Positions 1 to 5,286 of a stretch of DNA of 11,543 bases are shown here, piece after piece. The position numbers were made by a program, and so were the translations under genes. Origin of the DNA: JAFGHJ01 sp964534175 (GTDB taxonomy: Bacteria > Hydrothermota > UBA3072). The notes under the pieces are model-generated. The model saw only the letters and a list, made by a program, of their open reading frames with translations, was not told where the DNA came from and did no database searches. The stretch is from positions 1 to 11,543 of the forward strand of contig CAZHNS010000043.1 of assembly GCA_964534175.1 (NCBI GenBank). Direction: 5' to 3'. Numbering within the stretch: the stretch's first letter is position 1; each line of letters begins with the position of its first letter.

Positions 1-824
1 GTAATTAAAGAAAGCGCTCTGCTTGTCGGATATATGTGTTTTGTATTTATATCCGTTTTAAAGTTAAATAGGTCTTTTCTTGTATTAATTATCATCGCAA
101 GTTCTTCAACAGAAGCGTTTCCCGCTCGTTCTCCGATACCATTAATAGTACATTCCACCTGCCTTGCTCCTGCTTTTACCGCTGCAAGGGAATTAGCCAC
201 AGCAAGACCAAGGTCATTATGACAATGAACGCTTATAATGGCGGTGTTCTTTATTTCGTCCTTCAAAAAACCAATCAGTTTGGAAAACTCATCCGGAGTG
301 GTATATCCAACTGTATCAGGAATATTTACAGCTCTTGCACCGGCTTTTATCACAGCTTTGCAAACCTTAGTCAAAAATTCACTTCTTGTTCTTGTCGCAT
401 CTTCCGCGGAAAATTCCACATTATCGGTGTATTTACAAGCATATTCTACACCTTTTACCGCGGCTTCGAGCACTTCATCCTCTTCCATTTCCAGCTTATA
501 CTTCATGTGAATGTCGGATGTAGCTATAAAAACGTGAATACGAGGCTTTTTGGCGTGTTTAAGAGCCTCCCAGGCGCGATTTATATCTTTTTCTCTAACT
601 CTGGCAAGACTTGCTATTTCCGGACCTTTTAAGGCTTTTGAAACCTCTGTTATGGCTTCAAAATCTCCATCGGAGGTAACGGCAAATCCAGCTTCAATGC
701 AATCGACATTCAATCTCTGTAGATGTAAGGCTAATTTCACCTTCTCATCCACATTCATGCTGAATCCGGGAGCCTGTTCTCCATCTCGAAGAGATGTGTC
801 AAATATATAAACCTTTTCTTTCAT
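1..824 (-). CDS. leuA: 2-isopropylmalate synthase, N-terminal part (3' end runs off the window)
   Basis: The enzyme condenses acetyl-CoA with 2-oxoisovalerate to 2-isopropylmalate, the first committed step of leucine synthesis in the cytoplasm. About 274 codons are visible and the frame is open at base 1, so the C-terminal part, including any leucine-binding regulatory domain, is not seen. The visible part is the HMGL-like TIM barrel. DTSLRDGEQAPG lies at residues 9-20 (family form DTTLRDGEQSPG), with R13 and metal-binding D14; FSAEDATRT at about 138-146; IPDTVGYTTP at about 168-177; HCHND at 200-204; and GIGERAGN at 229-236. By family knowledge D14, H200, H202 and N236 bind the divalent metal. 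The FSAEDATR and IPDTVGY stretches favour LeuA over homocitrate or citramalate synthase, though these relatives are close. The ATG at 824 has AAGGAGG (830-836) 5 bases upstream. The substitution of Ser by Ala after DGEQ is minor. Confidence 0.93.
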   Translation of the reverse strand, partial: MKEKVYIFDTSLRDGEQAPGFSMNVDEKVKLALHLQRLNVDCIEAGFAVTSDGDFEAITEVSKALKGPEIASLARVREKDINRAWEALKHAKKPRIHVFIATSDIHMKYKLEMEEDEVLEAAVKGVEYACKYTDNVEFSAEDATRTRSEFLTKVCKAVIKAGARAVNIPDTVGYTTPDEFSKLIGFLKDEIKNTAIISVHCHNDLGLAVANSLAAVKAGARQVECTINGIGERAGNASVEELAMIINTRKDLFNFKTDINTKHIYPTSRALSLI

Positions 825-853
825 TTTTTCCTCCTTTTTGGTTTAAGGTCCAT

Positions 854-887
854 TAAAAAAACAAAAACAGCAGTTAAACACACTGTT
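854..887 (-). terminator. possible weak attenuator in the leuA leader
   Basis: Read on the minus strand, AACAG (887-883) can pair with CTGTT (870-866) around a 12-base loop. A T-rich run with one interrupting G follows directly (867-854). This resembles a weak intrinsic terminator placed between the leuA promoter and its ribosome site, the place expected for an attenuator. The stem has only 5 pairs, two of them GC. No T-box signature (the GGGTGG region) is seen. Confidence 0.22.
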
Positions 888-930
888 GGGTTACCAAAAT
901 CAGACTCAAAAAAGTCTTATTTTCTTTGAA

Positions 931-956
931 ATTATCCCCTTTTGATTTTTTGTCAA
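931..956 (-). promoter_or_regulatory. probable sigma-70-type promoter of leuA
   Basis: On the minus strand a perfect -35 box TTGACA (956-951) precedes an AT-rich stretch containing GATAAT (936-931). The gap to GATAAT is only 14 bases, which is short; with a 16-base spacer the -10 would be the weaker TAATTT (934-929). The -35 is convincing and the exact -10 is uncertain. The start of leuA lies about 105 bases downstream, leaving a leader long enough for regulation. Confidence 0.5.
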
Positions 957-985
957 GGGTACCCACCCCCCTACCAAAATATTAA

Positions 986-1030
986 CCACAGAGAGCACAG
1001 AGAAAAAACAAACACACAGAGAAAAAAAAC
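986..1030 (+). repeat. nonamer array (CCACAGAGA type)
   Basis: Five consecutive 9-base units read in register on the plus strand. They start with CCACAGAGA (986-994), then GCACAGAGA, AAAAACAAA, CACACAGAG (1013-1021) and an A-rich unit. The unit AAAAACAAA recurs exactly in the array beside the MATE gene (5243-5251, opposite strand). This array runs antisense to the flanking genes. It is intergenic, and its open frames have no coding character. Confidence 0.8.
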
Positions 1031-1057
1031 AATTTTGTGTTGTTTAAAACTCAACCC

Positions 1058-1110
1058 ACAACCCAAGATTAATCTCACACAAAGACTCGAAGAACACAAA
1101 GAAAAACAAA
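1058..1110 (+). repeat. diverged second copy of the nonamer array with a CAACCCA lead-in
   Basis: CACACAAAG (1076-1084), ACTCGAAGA (1085-1093) and ACACAAAGA (1094-1102) keep 9-base spacing. The preceding CCCACAACCCAAGATTAATCT (about 1055-1075) resembles the CCCAACCCAA...ATTATC segment beside the nonamers at 2210-2263 on the other strand. So this looks like a diverged copy of the same composite element. Confidence 0.6.
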
Positions 1111-1126
1111 AAAAATCTTTTTTAAT

Positions 1127-1156
1127 CAGTGTTCATCCGTGTGAATCCGTGGCTAT
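1127..1156 (+). repeat. decamer array ending at the flavin-reductase gene's stop
   Basis: Three 10-base units, CAGTGTTCAT, CCGTGTGAAT and CCGTGGCTAT, are in exact register and end 6 bases from the stop codon of the flavin-reductase-like gene (1163-1165). On the minus strand, GAACAC inside this array is complementary to GTGTTC of the neighbouring nonamer copy, with an A-run/T-run between. The pair could therefore fold back on itself. Confidence 0.7.
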
Positions 1157-1162
1157 AATTAT

Positions 1163-1849
1163 CTATTTCTTCTTCGGAACTAATTTTATATTATCTTGAT
1201 TAAATGCTCGTCCTTTATTTTCTCCTATAGTCCAATAACTATTGGGCGATAAAGTCCATATGATCGGGTTCAGAGTCTCATAATCCAGAGCGCCATTTTT
1301 AACCGCATTTTTATTTACCCATACATTTTTAACTTCGGCTATGAACAAAGTATGTGCTCTTGGATGTGCTTCATCCGCTTCTACCAGACTTACTGAATTT
1401 ACAACCTCACATTCAAAAGAAACAATGCTCCCATCAATCATAGGAGATTTTTCATTATCACCGTAAAACACATCGAAAACCTGGCTTTTATCGTATTCTT
1501 TTCCGGATACCATCCCCACGGCATCGACCCTAAAAAGCAAATCAACGCTGGGAATATTAATACTAAAACAATTATTTTCCATTATAGCTTTATGCGTGAA
1601 ATGTTTCTTTTGTATGGAAATGCCGAACAGATAAGGATCGACTTCCAAACGCGAGAACCAGGCACAAGTCATAAAATTAACCTGATCTCCGGACTTAGTT
1701 CCAATAACTGAAACAGGAAGCGGCGGGTCATAATGCCTTGCTTCTACTTTTTCCATCTGAACTACCTCCTCTTTGACCGTTTTTCCTAATGCGATAAGAT
1801 TAAAGAGAACACTAACTAGCACCAATAAAACCAGAATTGATTTTTTCAT
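1163..1849 (-). CDS. flavin-reductase-like (flavoredoxin-type) FMN-binding protein with N-terminal hydrophobic segment
   Basis: This 228-residue protein resembles the flavin reductase-like/flavoredoxin family (split-barrel, FMN-binding; partner unknown). From about residue 32 it reads like the family core: VEARHYDPPLPVSVIGT, then NFMTCAWFSRLEVDPYLFGI, NCFSINIP near 93-100, and a C-terminal WTLSPNSYWTIGE. The first 21 residues (MKK followed by LVLLVLVSVLFNLIALG) look like a signal peptide or membrane anchor, unusual in this normally cytoplasmic family. The ATG at 1849 has AAGGGG 6 bases upstream. A second in-frame ATG at 1756 (M32) has a perfect AGGAGG (1770-1765) 8 bases upstream and sits where flavoredoxins normally begin, so the start is ambiguous. 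It lies 41 bases after the 58-residue membrane gene and probably shares its promoter. The fold assignment is firm; the substrate is unknown. Confidence 0.82.
   Translation of the reverse strand: MKKSILVLLVLVSVLFNLIALGKTVKEEVVQMEKVEARHYDPPLPVSVIGTKSGDQVNFMTCAWFSRLEVDPYLFGISIQKKHFTHKAIMENNCFSINIPSVDLLFRVDAVGMVSGKEYDKSQVFDVFYGDNEKSPMIDGSIVSFECEVVNSVSLVEADEAHPRAHTLFIAEVKNVWVNKNAVKNGALDYETLNPIIWTLSPNSYWTIGENKGRAFNQDNIKLVPKKK
1765..1770 (-). promoter_or_regulatory. internal Shine-Dalgarno site that could set the flavin-reductase start at 1756
   Basis: On the minus strand AGGAGG lies 8 bases before an in-frame ATG (1756-1754). Using it would give a 197-residue protein without the hydrophobic N terminus. 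The codons covering the site encode E27-E28-V29, so chance GAG-GAG codons are the alternative explanation. Confidence 0.4.
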
Positions 1850-1890
1850 TTTTACCCCTTATTTCAAAGGAAAATATTTAAGTTTTACTC

Positions 1891-2067
1891 TTATCCTTTT
1901 TTGCTTGAAATTATTGAAGTCAAGACCAAACCAAGCCCTAATCCTGCTATTATGGATCCGACAAATGCCAGAGCGGATACCTGTAAGAAAAAGAATCCAA
2001 TACCCAAGCCTAAAAGCAAACCTCCGCCAATAGCCCATGTACTCTTATCTTCTTTTTTATTTGCCAT
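1891..2067 (-). CDS. 58-residue glycine-rich membrane protein, unknown function
   Basis: The short ORF begins MANKKEDKSTW and ends SSKKG. Charged ends flank two hydrophobic, glycine-rich stretches, about residues 12-28 (AIGGGLLLGLGIGFFFL) and 33-54 (ALAFVGSIIAGLGLGLVLTSII), which look like a pair of packed transmembrane helices. The ATG at 2067 has GGGAGG (2078-2073) 5 bases upstream and a consensus promoter further up, so it is very likely real despite its size. It precedes the flavin-reductase-like gene by 41 bases, suggesting co-transcription. I do not recognise a family; glycine-rich two-helix proteins of this size are common among small membrane proteins without known function. Confidence 0.8.
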   Translation of the reverse strand: MANKKEDKSTWAIGGGLLLGLGIGFFFLQVSALAFVGSIIAGLGLGLVLTSIISSKKG

Positions 2068-2114
2068 ATAAACCTCCCTGATAAACCGATTTAAATATTT
2101 TCATATACATAAGT

Positions 2115-2142
2115 ATTATAAAAATATATCCATCTTTGTCAA
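2115..2142 (-). promoter_or_regulatory. consensus sigma-70 promoter of the 58-residue membrane gene
   Basis: On the minus strand TTGACA (2142-2137), a 16-base spacer and TATAAT (2120-2115) match both hexamers perfectly. The predicted start site lies near 2108, about 40 bases before the ATG. It is the strongest promoter in the window and should drive both the small membrane gene and the flavin-reductase-like gene. Confidence 0.85.
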
Positions 2143-2168
2143 CATAAAAGTTTTAAGACTTAAAACAG

Positions 2169-2196
2169 ACTGATGACAGAAGACGAGCGACCGAAA
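2169..2196 (+). repeat. heptad array of ACTGATG/ACAGAAG type
   Basis: Four 7-base units beginning AC (ACTGATG, ACAGAAG, ACGAGCG, ACCGAAA) follow one another in register, just upstream of the -35 box of the small membrane gene. The similarity between units is modest, so the call rests on the spacing and on the presence of better 7-base arrays nearby. Confidence 0.5.
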
Positions 2197-2209
2197 AAAC
2201 AGAAATAAA

Positions 2210-2295
2210 AACTTTGTGTCTCTGTGGCTCTGTGTGATAATCGGTTTTTTGGGTTGGGATGGGATTCTAACTTCTAACTCCTGACTTCTAACTTC
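2210..2295 (-). repeat. composite intergenic repeat: heptads, TCCC/AACCC linker, nonamers
   Basis: Read on the minus strand from the zincin stop: heptads GAAGTTA, GAAGTCA, GGAGTTA and GAAGTTA (2295-2268), the cap GAATCCC (2267-2261), an ATCCCAACCCAA linker, then nonamers CACACAGAG (2236-2228), CCACAGAGA (2227-2219) and CACAAAGTT (2218-2210). The first heptad begins 3 bases after the stop codon (2301-2299). The same order of parts is found after the RDD gene at 6793-6869. Confidence 0.8.
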
Positions 2296-2298
2296 TTC

Positions 2299-2667
2299 TT
2301 AGTATCCTTTTTCTCTTACCTCTTCCTCGTTAAAACCGAAATAATGGGCTATTTCGTGAACTAATGTTCTGTAAATACGTTCTTTCATCGCACTACTAAT
2401 TTCTCTGCCAAAAACTATCTCAAAACTTTCTTTATAAATCTCTATTCTTGTTGGCTGTGATTGCACAGAAAAAGTTCTTTTTTTATTTTTGGGAATTCCT
2501 GAAAATAGACCAAAAACGACTTTCCCTGGGAATTGTTGTCTTACCCCCATCGGCATATATTCTCTGCAAATAATCTCGATTCTTTCTTTTCTCAAGATAT
2601 TTCTGTACTCTTCAGGTATATCTTTTGAGATTTCTTTGACCATTTTCTCAAATTCTTCAAAATTCAT
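2299..2667 (-). CDS. small zincin-like metallopeptidase family protein (HExxH, Zincin_1/DUF1025 type)
   Basis: This 122-residue protein has the zinc site HEIAHYFGF at residues 104-112: H104 and H108 as zinc ligands, E105 as catalytic base, followed by an acidic run N113-EEE. The N-terminal FEKMVKEISKDIPEEYRNIL and the mid-protein GIPK...RIEIYKESFE fit the short bacterial metallopeptidase family PF06262, normally about 110-150 residues and soluble. The natural substrate of this family is not known to me. The ATG at 2667 is the only ATG in the open frame, because a stop closes the frame upstream. No Shine-Dalgarno site precedes it; the promoter is so close that translation is probably leaderless. 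It stands alone, with repeat-filled gaps on both sides. Confidence 0.85.
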   Translation of the reverse strand: MNFEEFEKMVKEISKDIPEEYRNILRKERIEIICREYMPMGVRQQFPGKVVFGLFSGIPKNKKRTFSVQSQPTRIEIYKESFEIVFGREISSAMKERIYRTLVHEIAHYFGFNEEEVREKGY

Positions 2668-2676
2668 ATGAATACA

Positions 2677-2704
2677 ATAATAATGAAACTTTGATATTTA
2701 TCAA
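2677..2704 (-). promoter_or_regulatory. predicted promoter for a leaderless zincin mRNA
   Basis: On the minus strand TTGATA (2704-2699), a 16-base spacer and TATTAT (2682-2677) each match the consensus in 5 of 6 positions. Only 9 bases separate the -10 box from the ATG, so a start site 6-9 bases after the box gives a 5' leader of 0-3 bases. This agrees with the lack of a ribosome site before this gene. Confidence 0.55.
2691..2704. promoter_or_regulatory. palindrome over the -35 box of the zincin promoter, possible operator
   Basis: TTGATA and TATCAA form perfect 6-base inverted arms around a 2-base centre. The right arm (plus strand) coincides with the predicted -35 box, a position where a bound dimer would block RNA polymerase. 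AT-rich palindromes of this size also occur by chance. Confidence 0.35.
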
Positions 2705-2754
2705 CTTCTTTAATAGTTAAAAAGATTAGTGGTTGCTTCGTGAAATTAAATATT

Positions 2755-2810
2755 AAAAAGTAAAAAGCAAAATGACAAATGAAAATGTAAAAACTAAAGA
2801 TTAAAGTACG
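2755..2810 (+). repeat. A-rich heptad array
   Basis: Eight successive 7-base units, starting AAAAAGT (2755), AAAAAGC (2762) and AAAATGA (2769) and ending AAGATTA (2797) and AAGTACG (2804), share an A-rich first half with a variable second half. It resembles the array at 5287-5335. It lies between the end of the membrane-anchored gene and the zincin promoter. Confidence 0.65.
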
Positions 2811-2827
2811 CAGAGGAACGCAGATTT
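2808..2827 (+). repeat. decamer pair ACGCAGAGGA / ACGCAGATTT
   Basis: Two 10-base units sharing ACGCAGA join the A-rich heptads directly. They are of the same kind as the decamers at 1127-1156, whose complement reads CACGGAT-like units. Confidence 0.6.
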
Positions 2828-2839
2828 AAAAAGGTTTCT

Positions 2840-2860
2840 CGCAACTCGAAACCCGAAACT
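2840..2860 (+). repeat. heptad array of CGAAACT type
   Basis: Three 7-base units, CGCAACT, CGAAACC and CGAAACT, are in exact register. They form a further sequence type with the same 7-base period. A partial nonamer-like piece (TCACAGAGATCT) follows at about 2869-2880, 30 bases before the stop of the next gene. Confidence 0.6.
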
Positions 2861-2910
2861 ACATTAAATCACAGAGATCTTAAATATTAATACTTTAGTA
2901 AACAAGAATA

Positions 2911-3690
2911 TTATTGATTTTCCGAAAAATAGCTGTTTTTAAGATATTCCTTTACCTTCTCTGCCTCAGAAGGGTTATATATACAGCTTGTAAAGTTATC
3001 TCCTTTAACTTTAAAAAAATCATTAGGGAAATTAATAACAAAATAACCGTCAACTTTTTTTATTGATTCTTTTGGATCTACTACTACTGGAGGTATTTTA
3101 TAACGAATACAGTAGTAAATATCGTAAAGTATACCTTGAGAATTCTCATAAAGAATTAAATAATGCAAAGTGAAATCTGACTTTTCTAAAAAAATCAATT
3201 CACGGCTACATTGTATTGATAAACTATCATTAGGGTGTATTTCCTTACCTTCAAAGTACGGTTGTTTGTAAGGTTTAAATTTAATTTGACAATTTTCAAA
3301 GTCGAGTAAACATTTCCGGATTAAATTATCTCCAGAGAGAGTGTCCGTAGAAATAAATGCAACTATCTTTGCCAGATCATTGCCAGTATTAGTAACAATT
3401 AACTCTGTTTTAAGGTCAATAGTGGATGTGGTAAGATGAACATCTGCTGTATCGCTATCCAAACCAGTATCTATTAATTGTAAACCACTAGCATCAAATT
3501 TTAAAATACAAGATTTAATGACGTGTTTTCCTACGATTTTTAGAATCGGACGATAAGCCAAAGAGACCTGGGTATAAGTCATATCTTCGATTTTTTCACT
3601 ATGTACACACCCTCTCCAAGTATTAAATGACACTAATGCTATACTTATAATCGATAAAATCAATGAGAGATTTCTTTTCAATTTTTGCAT
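2911..3690 (-). CDS. membrane-anchored protein of unknown function, partner of the KAP NTPase
   Basis: This 259-residue protein has one N-terminal hydrophobic helix (about residues 8-22, after MQKLKRN). The rest looks like a mostly beta, extracytoplasmic or membrane-proximal domain. An AYRPIL segment (45-50) and a later TELIVTNTGNDLAKI segment (about 95-109) recall the RP...NxG pattern seen in many small membrane-anchored hypothetical proteins; I recognise no named family. The positive residues before the helix predict the N terminus inside and the bulk outside, though orientation is not certain. The ATG at 3690 has only a weak purine stretch (AAAGAAA) upstream. It starts 56 bases after the KAP NTPase gene, with no obvious promoter between, so the two are probably one transcription unit. 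Base composition looks as AT-rich as the NTPase gene. Confidence 0.7.
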   Translation of the reverse strand: MQKLKRNLSLILSIISIALVSFNTWRGCVHSEKIEDMTYTQVSLAYRPILKIVGKHVIKSCILKFDASGLQLIDTGLDSDTADVHLTTSTIDLKTELIVTNTGNDLAKIVAFISTDTLSGDNLIRKCLLDFENCQIKFKPYKQPYFEGKEIHPNDSLSIQCSRELIFLEKSDFTLHYLILYENSQGILYDIYYCIRYKIPPVVVDPKESIKKVDGYFVINFPNDFFKVKGDNFTSCIYNPSEAEKVKEYLKNSYFSENQ

Positions 3691-3746
3691 TTTTGTTTCT
3701 TTACAGGAAAAGATCTTAACTTTGCTTTAAAAATAACCAAATTTCC

Positions 3747-5120
3747 TCAAAGTTCTCTAAAATGATCCAAAATCTCTATACTTTTAGATAAACTACCTAA
3801 TAAATCATATCGCAGAAATCTTTGAAATTCTATGATTTGATCAAATACAGCTTTAGCTCTTTCTTTATCAAAATTAGAAGATTTCTGATTGTTCATAATA
3901 TTATTGTATTTTTCTCTTGGTCTTTTATATTTATCTTTATCATATAAGTAAAGAGCCAAATATGCTTCAACTACAACACCAGGGAGACAACTAGCGTCTT
4001 TAACAAAATAATCTCCTTTGCCCTCTGCTTCCAAGGATTCCATCACCTCCTCTAATTTTATATTTTTTGTAACTATATCTTTATACATTAGAGATTTTTT
4101 AATCCTTAGGACGATAAGAAACGAAAGGAGAACTACATGTAATTTATCTATTTCTCTTACCTTTAAGACTATGGATAAAAGCGTAAAACAATGTTCAATA
4201 TCTCTAAGACTCAAATTGAAAAGCTCTGCTAATGATACAAACATTGTAATTAGGGTAGTCTTGTAATCTCGGGCGTTAGTTGAATTTTTAGGGAAATATG
4301 TATTTAGGTTAAATCGCTCAAAAAGTGACTCTACAAAAGGTTGTAAATTAGGTTTCGGCAATAAATATCCAATATCAATAATCCTTCTAAGATACCCATC
4401 AACTTCTATCATTTCTCCATAAAGCTCTTTTATTGATTGAAAAAGTTGATCTTTATCCACTGCCAATACAAATATTATACCTGGTATATTAAAGAAATGT
4501 TTAATTCTTTCCAATAATCTTATCGCGTATTCTGGAAGACATCTATCAATTTCATCAACAAATATAATGATCGGCTTTATTCTCGAAATTTCACTCTTTA
4601 ACTCCTTCAAAGATTTCTTAAAAGTTTCAATATCTTTTTTCATTTTAACTGAAGCAGTGACTTGTTCTTCAGGAGTTAGCATTTCTAAGTCCTTACCTTC
4701 TAAAATACCTCCTGTTCCTAACTTAACAATAATATTAGAAAGTCGTTTTAAAACTGGAGCACTGTCTTTAATAACCTTTTCGAGTTTTCCCTTAATATCT
4801 GGTTTTTTTCTCTTGTTGATGATATTCTCAATTGAATAGCTCAATTCTCCTAATAATGCTACCATTGGATCTTCAATAAAATCGCTCTTCCAAGCGTTAT
4901 AATATATAGTTACAAAGCTTGATTTTTCCAAATATTTACTCCACATATCTATAAAAGTAGTTTTCCCTGTACCCCAAGGCGATTCTATAGATATAACGAA
5001 ATCTTCCTTTACACTTTTCAGAAATTTCGTCAAAATCTCAATGCTCTCTTCCCGGTCTAACTTATCTTCTGAAAAAGGTTTGGTTTTTCTGATTTTTAAA
5101 GCTTTCGCTTTTATGTTCAC
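3747..5120 (-). CDS. KAP-family P-loop NTPase
   Basis: The 457-residue protein has the hallmarks of the KAP family (named after Kidins220/ARMS and PifA). Walker A is SPWGTGKT at residues 47-54, with K53 and T54 contacting nucleotide phosphates. A YYNAWKSD segment (73-80) is typical of KAP proteins. Walker B is IIIFVDEIDR at 184-193 (D189, E190), and downstream VLAVDKDQL (218-226) and DGYLRRIID (241-249) fit the sensor/arginine region. I see no membrane helices between Walker A and B, so this is probably a soluble member. The start is a GTG at 5120 with AAGGAG (5132-5127) 6 bases upstream. Bacterial relatives include PifA, which excludes T7 phage from F-plasmid cells, so a defence role is possible but not shown. 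The downstream membrane-anchored gene is its likely partner. Sampled lines look lower in GC than the flanking MATE gene. Confidence 0.88.
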   Translation of the reverse strand: MNIKAKALKIRKTKPFSEDKLDREESIEILTKFLKSVKEDFVISIESPWGTGKTTFIDMWSKYLEKSSFVTIYYNAWKSDFIEDPMVALLGELSYSIENIINKRKKPDIKGKLEKVIKDSAPVLKRLSNIIVKLGTGGILEGKDLEMLTPEEQVTASVKMKKDIETFKKSLKELKSEISRIKPIIIFVDEIDRCLPEYAIRLLERIKHFFNIPGIIFVLAVDKDQLFQSIKELYGEMIEVDGYLRRIIDIGYLLPKPNLQPFVESLFERFNLNTYFPKNSTNARDYKTTLITMFVSLAELFNLSLRDIEHCFTLLSIVLKVREIDKLHVVLLSFLIVLRIKKSLMYKDIVTKNIKLEEVMESLEAEGKGDYFVKDASCLPGVVVEAYLALYLYDKDKYKRPREKYNNIMNNQKSSNFDKERAKAVFDQIIEFQRFLRYDLLGSLSKSIEILDHFREL

Positions 5121-5161
5121 CTTTAACTCCTTTATTACATTAAAAACATGAAAAAATAATC

Positions 5162-5202
5162 ACTATAAGTCTAAAATATTATTTGTCTAGTAACTTTGTC
5201 AA
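5162..5202 (-). promoter_or_regulatory. promoter region of the KAP gene pair (two overlapping candidates)
   Basis: On the minus strand a perfect TTGACA (5202-5197) is followed after 18 bases by TATTTT (5178-5173). A second overlapping candidate is TAGACA (5189-5184), 16 bases, then TATAGT (5167-5162), each 5 of 6 to consensus. Either gives a leader of about 35-45 bases to the GTG start. Which is used cannot be told from sequence. Confidence 0.55.
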
Positions 5203-5242
5203 CCCCCAATTTTAAGAATTATTTACAAAAACAGTAATTTTT

Positions 5243-5278
5243 TTTGTTTTTTCTCTGTGTTCTCTGTGGCTTTGTGTG
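5243..5278 (-). repeat. nonamer array (CCACAGAGA type) between MATE and KAP genes
   Basis: On the minus strand four 9-base units run in exact register: CACACAAAG (5278-5270), CCACAGAGA (5269-5261), ACACAGAGA (5260-5252) and AAAAACAAA (5251-5243). The order and units match those at 986-1021 closely, but here the T-free strand is the sense strand. Confidence 0.8.
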
Positions 5279-5286
5279 AGAATGAA

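Noticed and set aside
219..810. Plus-strand open frames of 137, 90 and 86 codons over the left end.
   Set aside because: They lie antisense to leuA, whose minus-strand frame shows all catalytic motifs. They have no ribosome sites and are Ser/Phe-rich, as expected for antisense shadows.
821..883. A 20-codon frame (GTG start) with several Val and Leu codons, ending in a TGA that overlaps the leuA ATG: possible leucine leader peptide.
   Set aside because: It has no ribosome site, and its Val/Leu/Phe codons come from the T-rich run. It overlaps the leuA ribosome site and lacks the consecutive Leu codons of known leu leaders.
825..930. T-box or other known riboswitch before leuA.
   Set aside because: No T-box GGGTGG-type sequence, no specifier hairpin of normal size and no other class signature is visible in the roughly 100-base leader.
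986..1156. CRISPR array.
   Set aside because: The units are 9-10 bases without spacers of constant length, no cas genes are near, and the units diverge from one another.
942..1199. A plus-strand 85-codon frame rich in Lys, Gln, Asn and Thr.
   Set aside because: Its sequence is a translation of the nonamer and decamer arrays and it runs into the 3' end of the flavin-reductase gene; there is no start signal.
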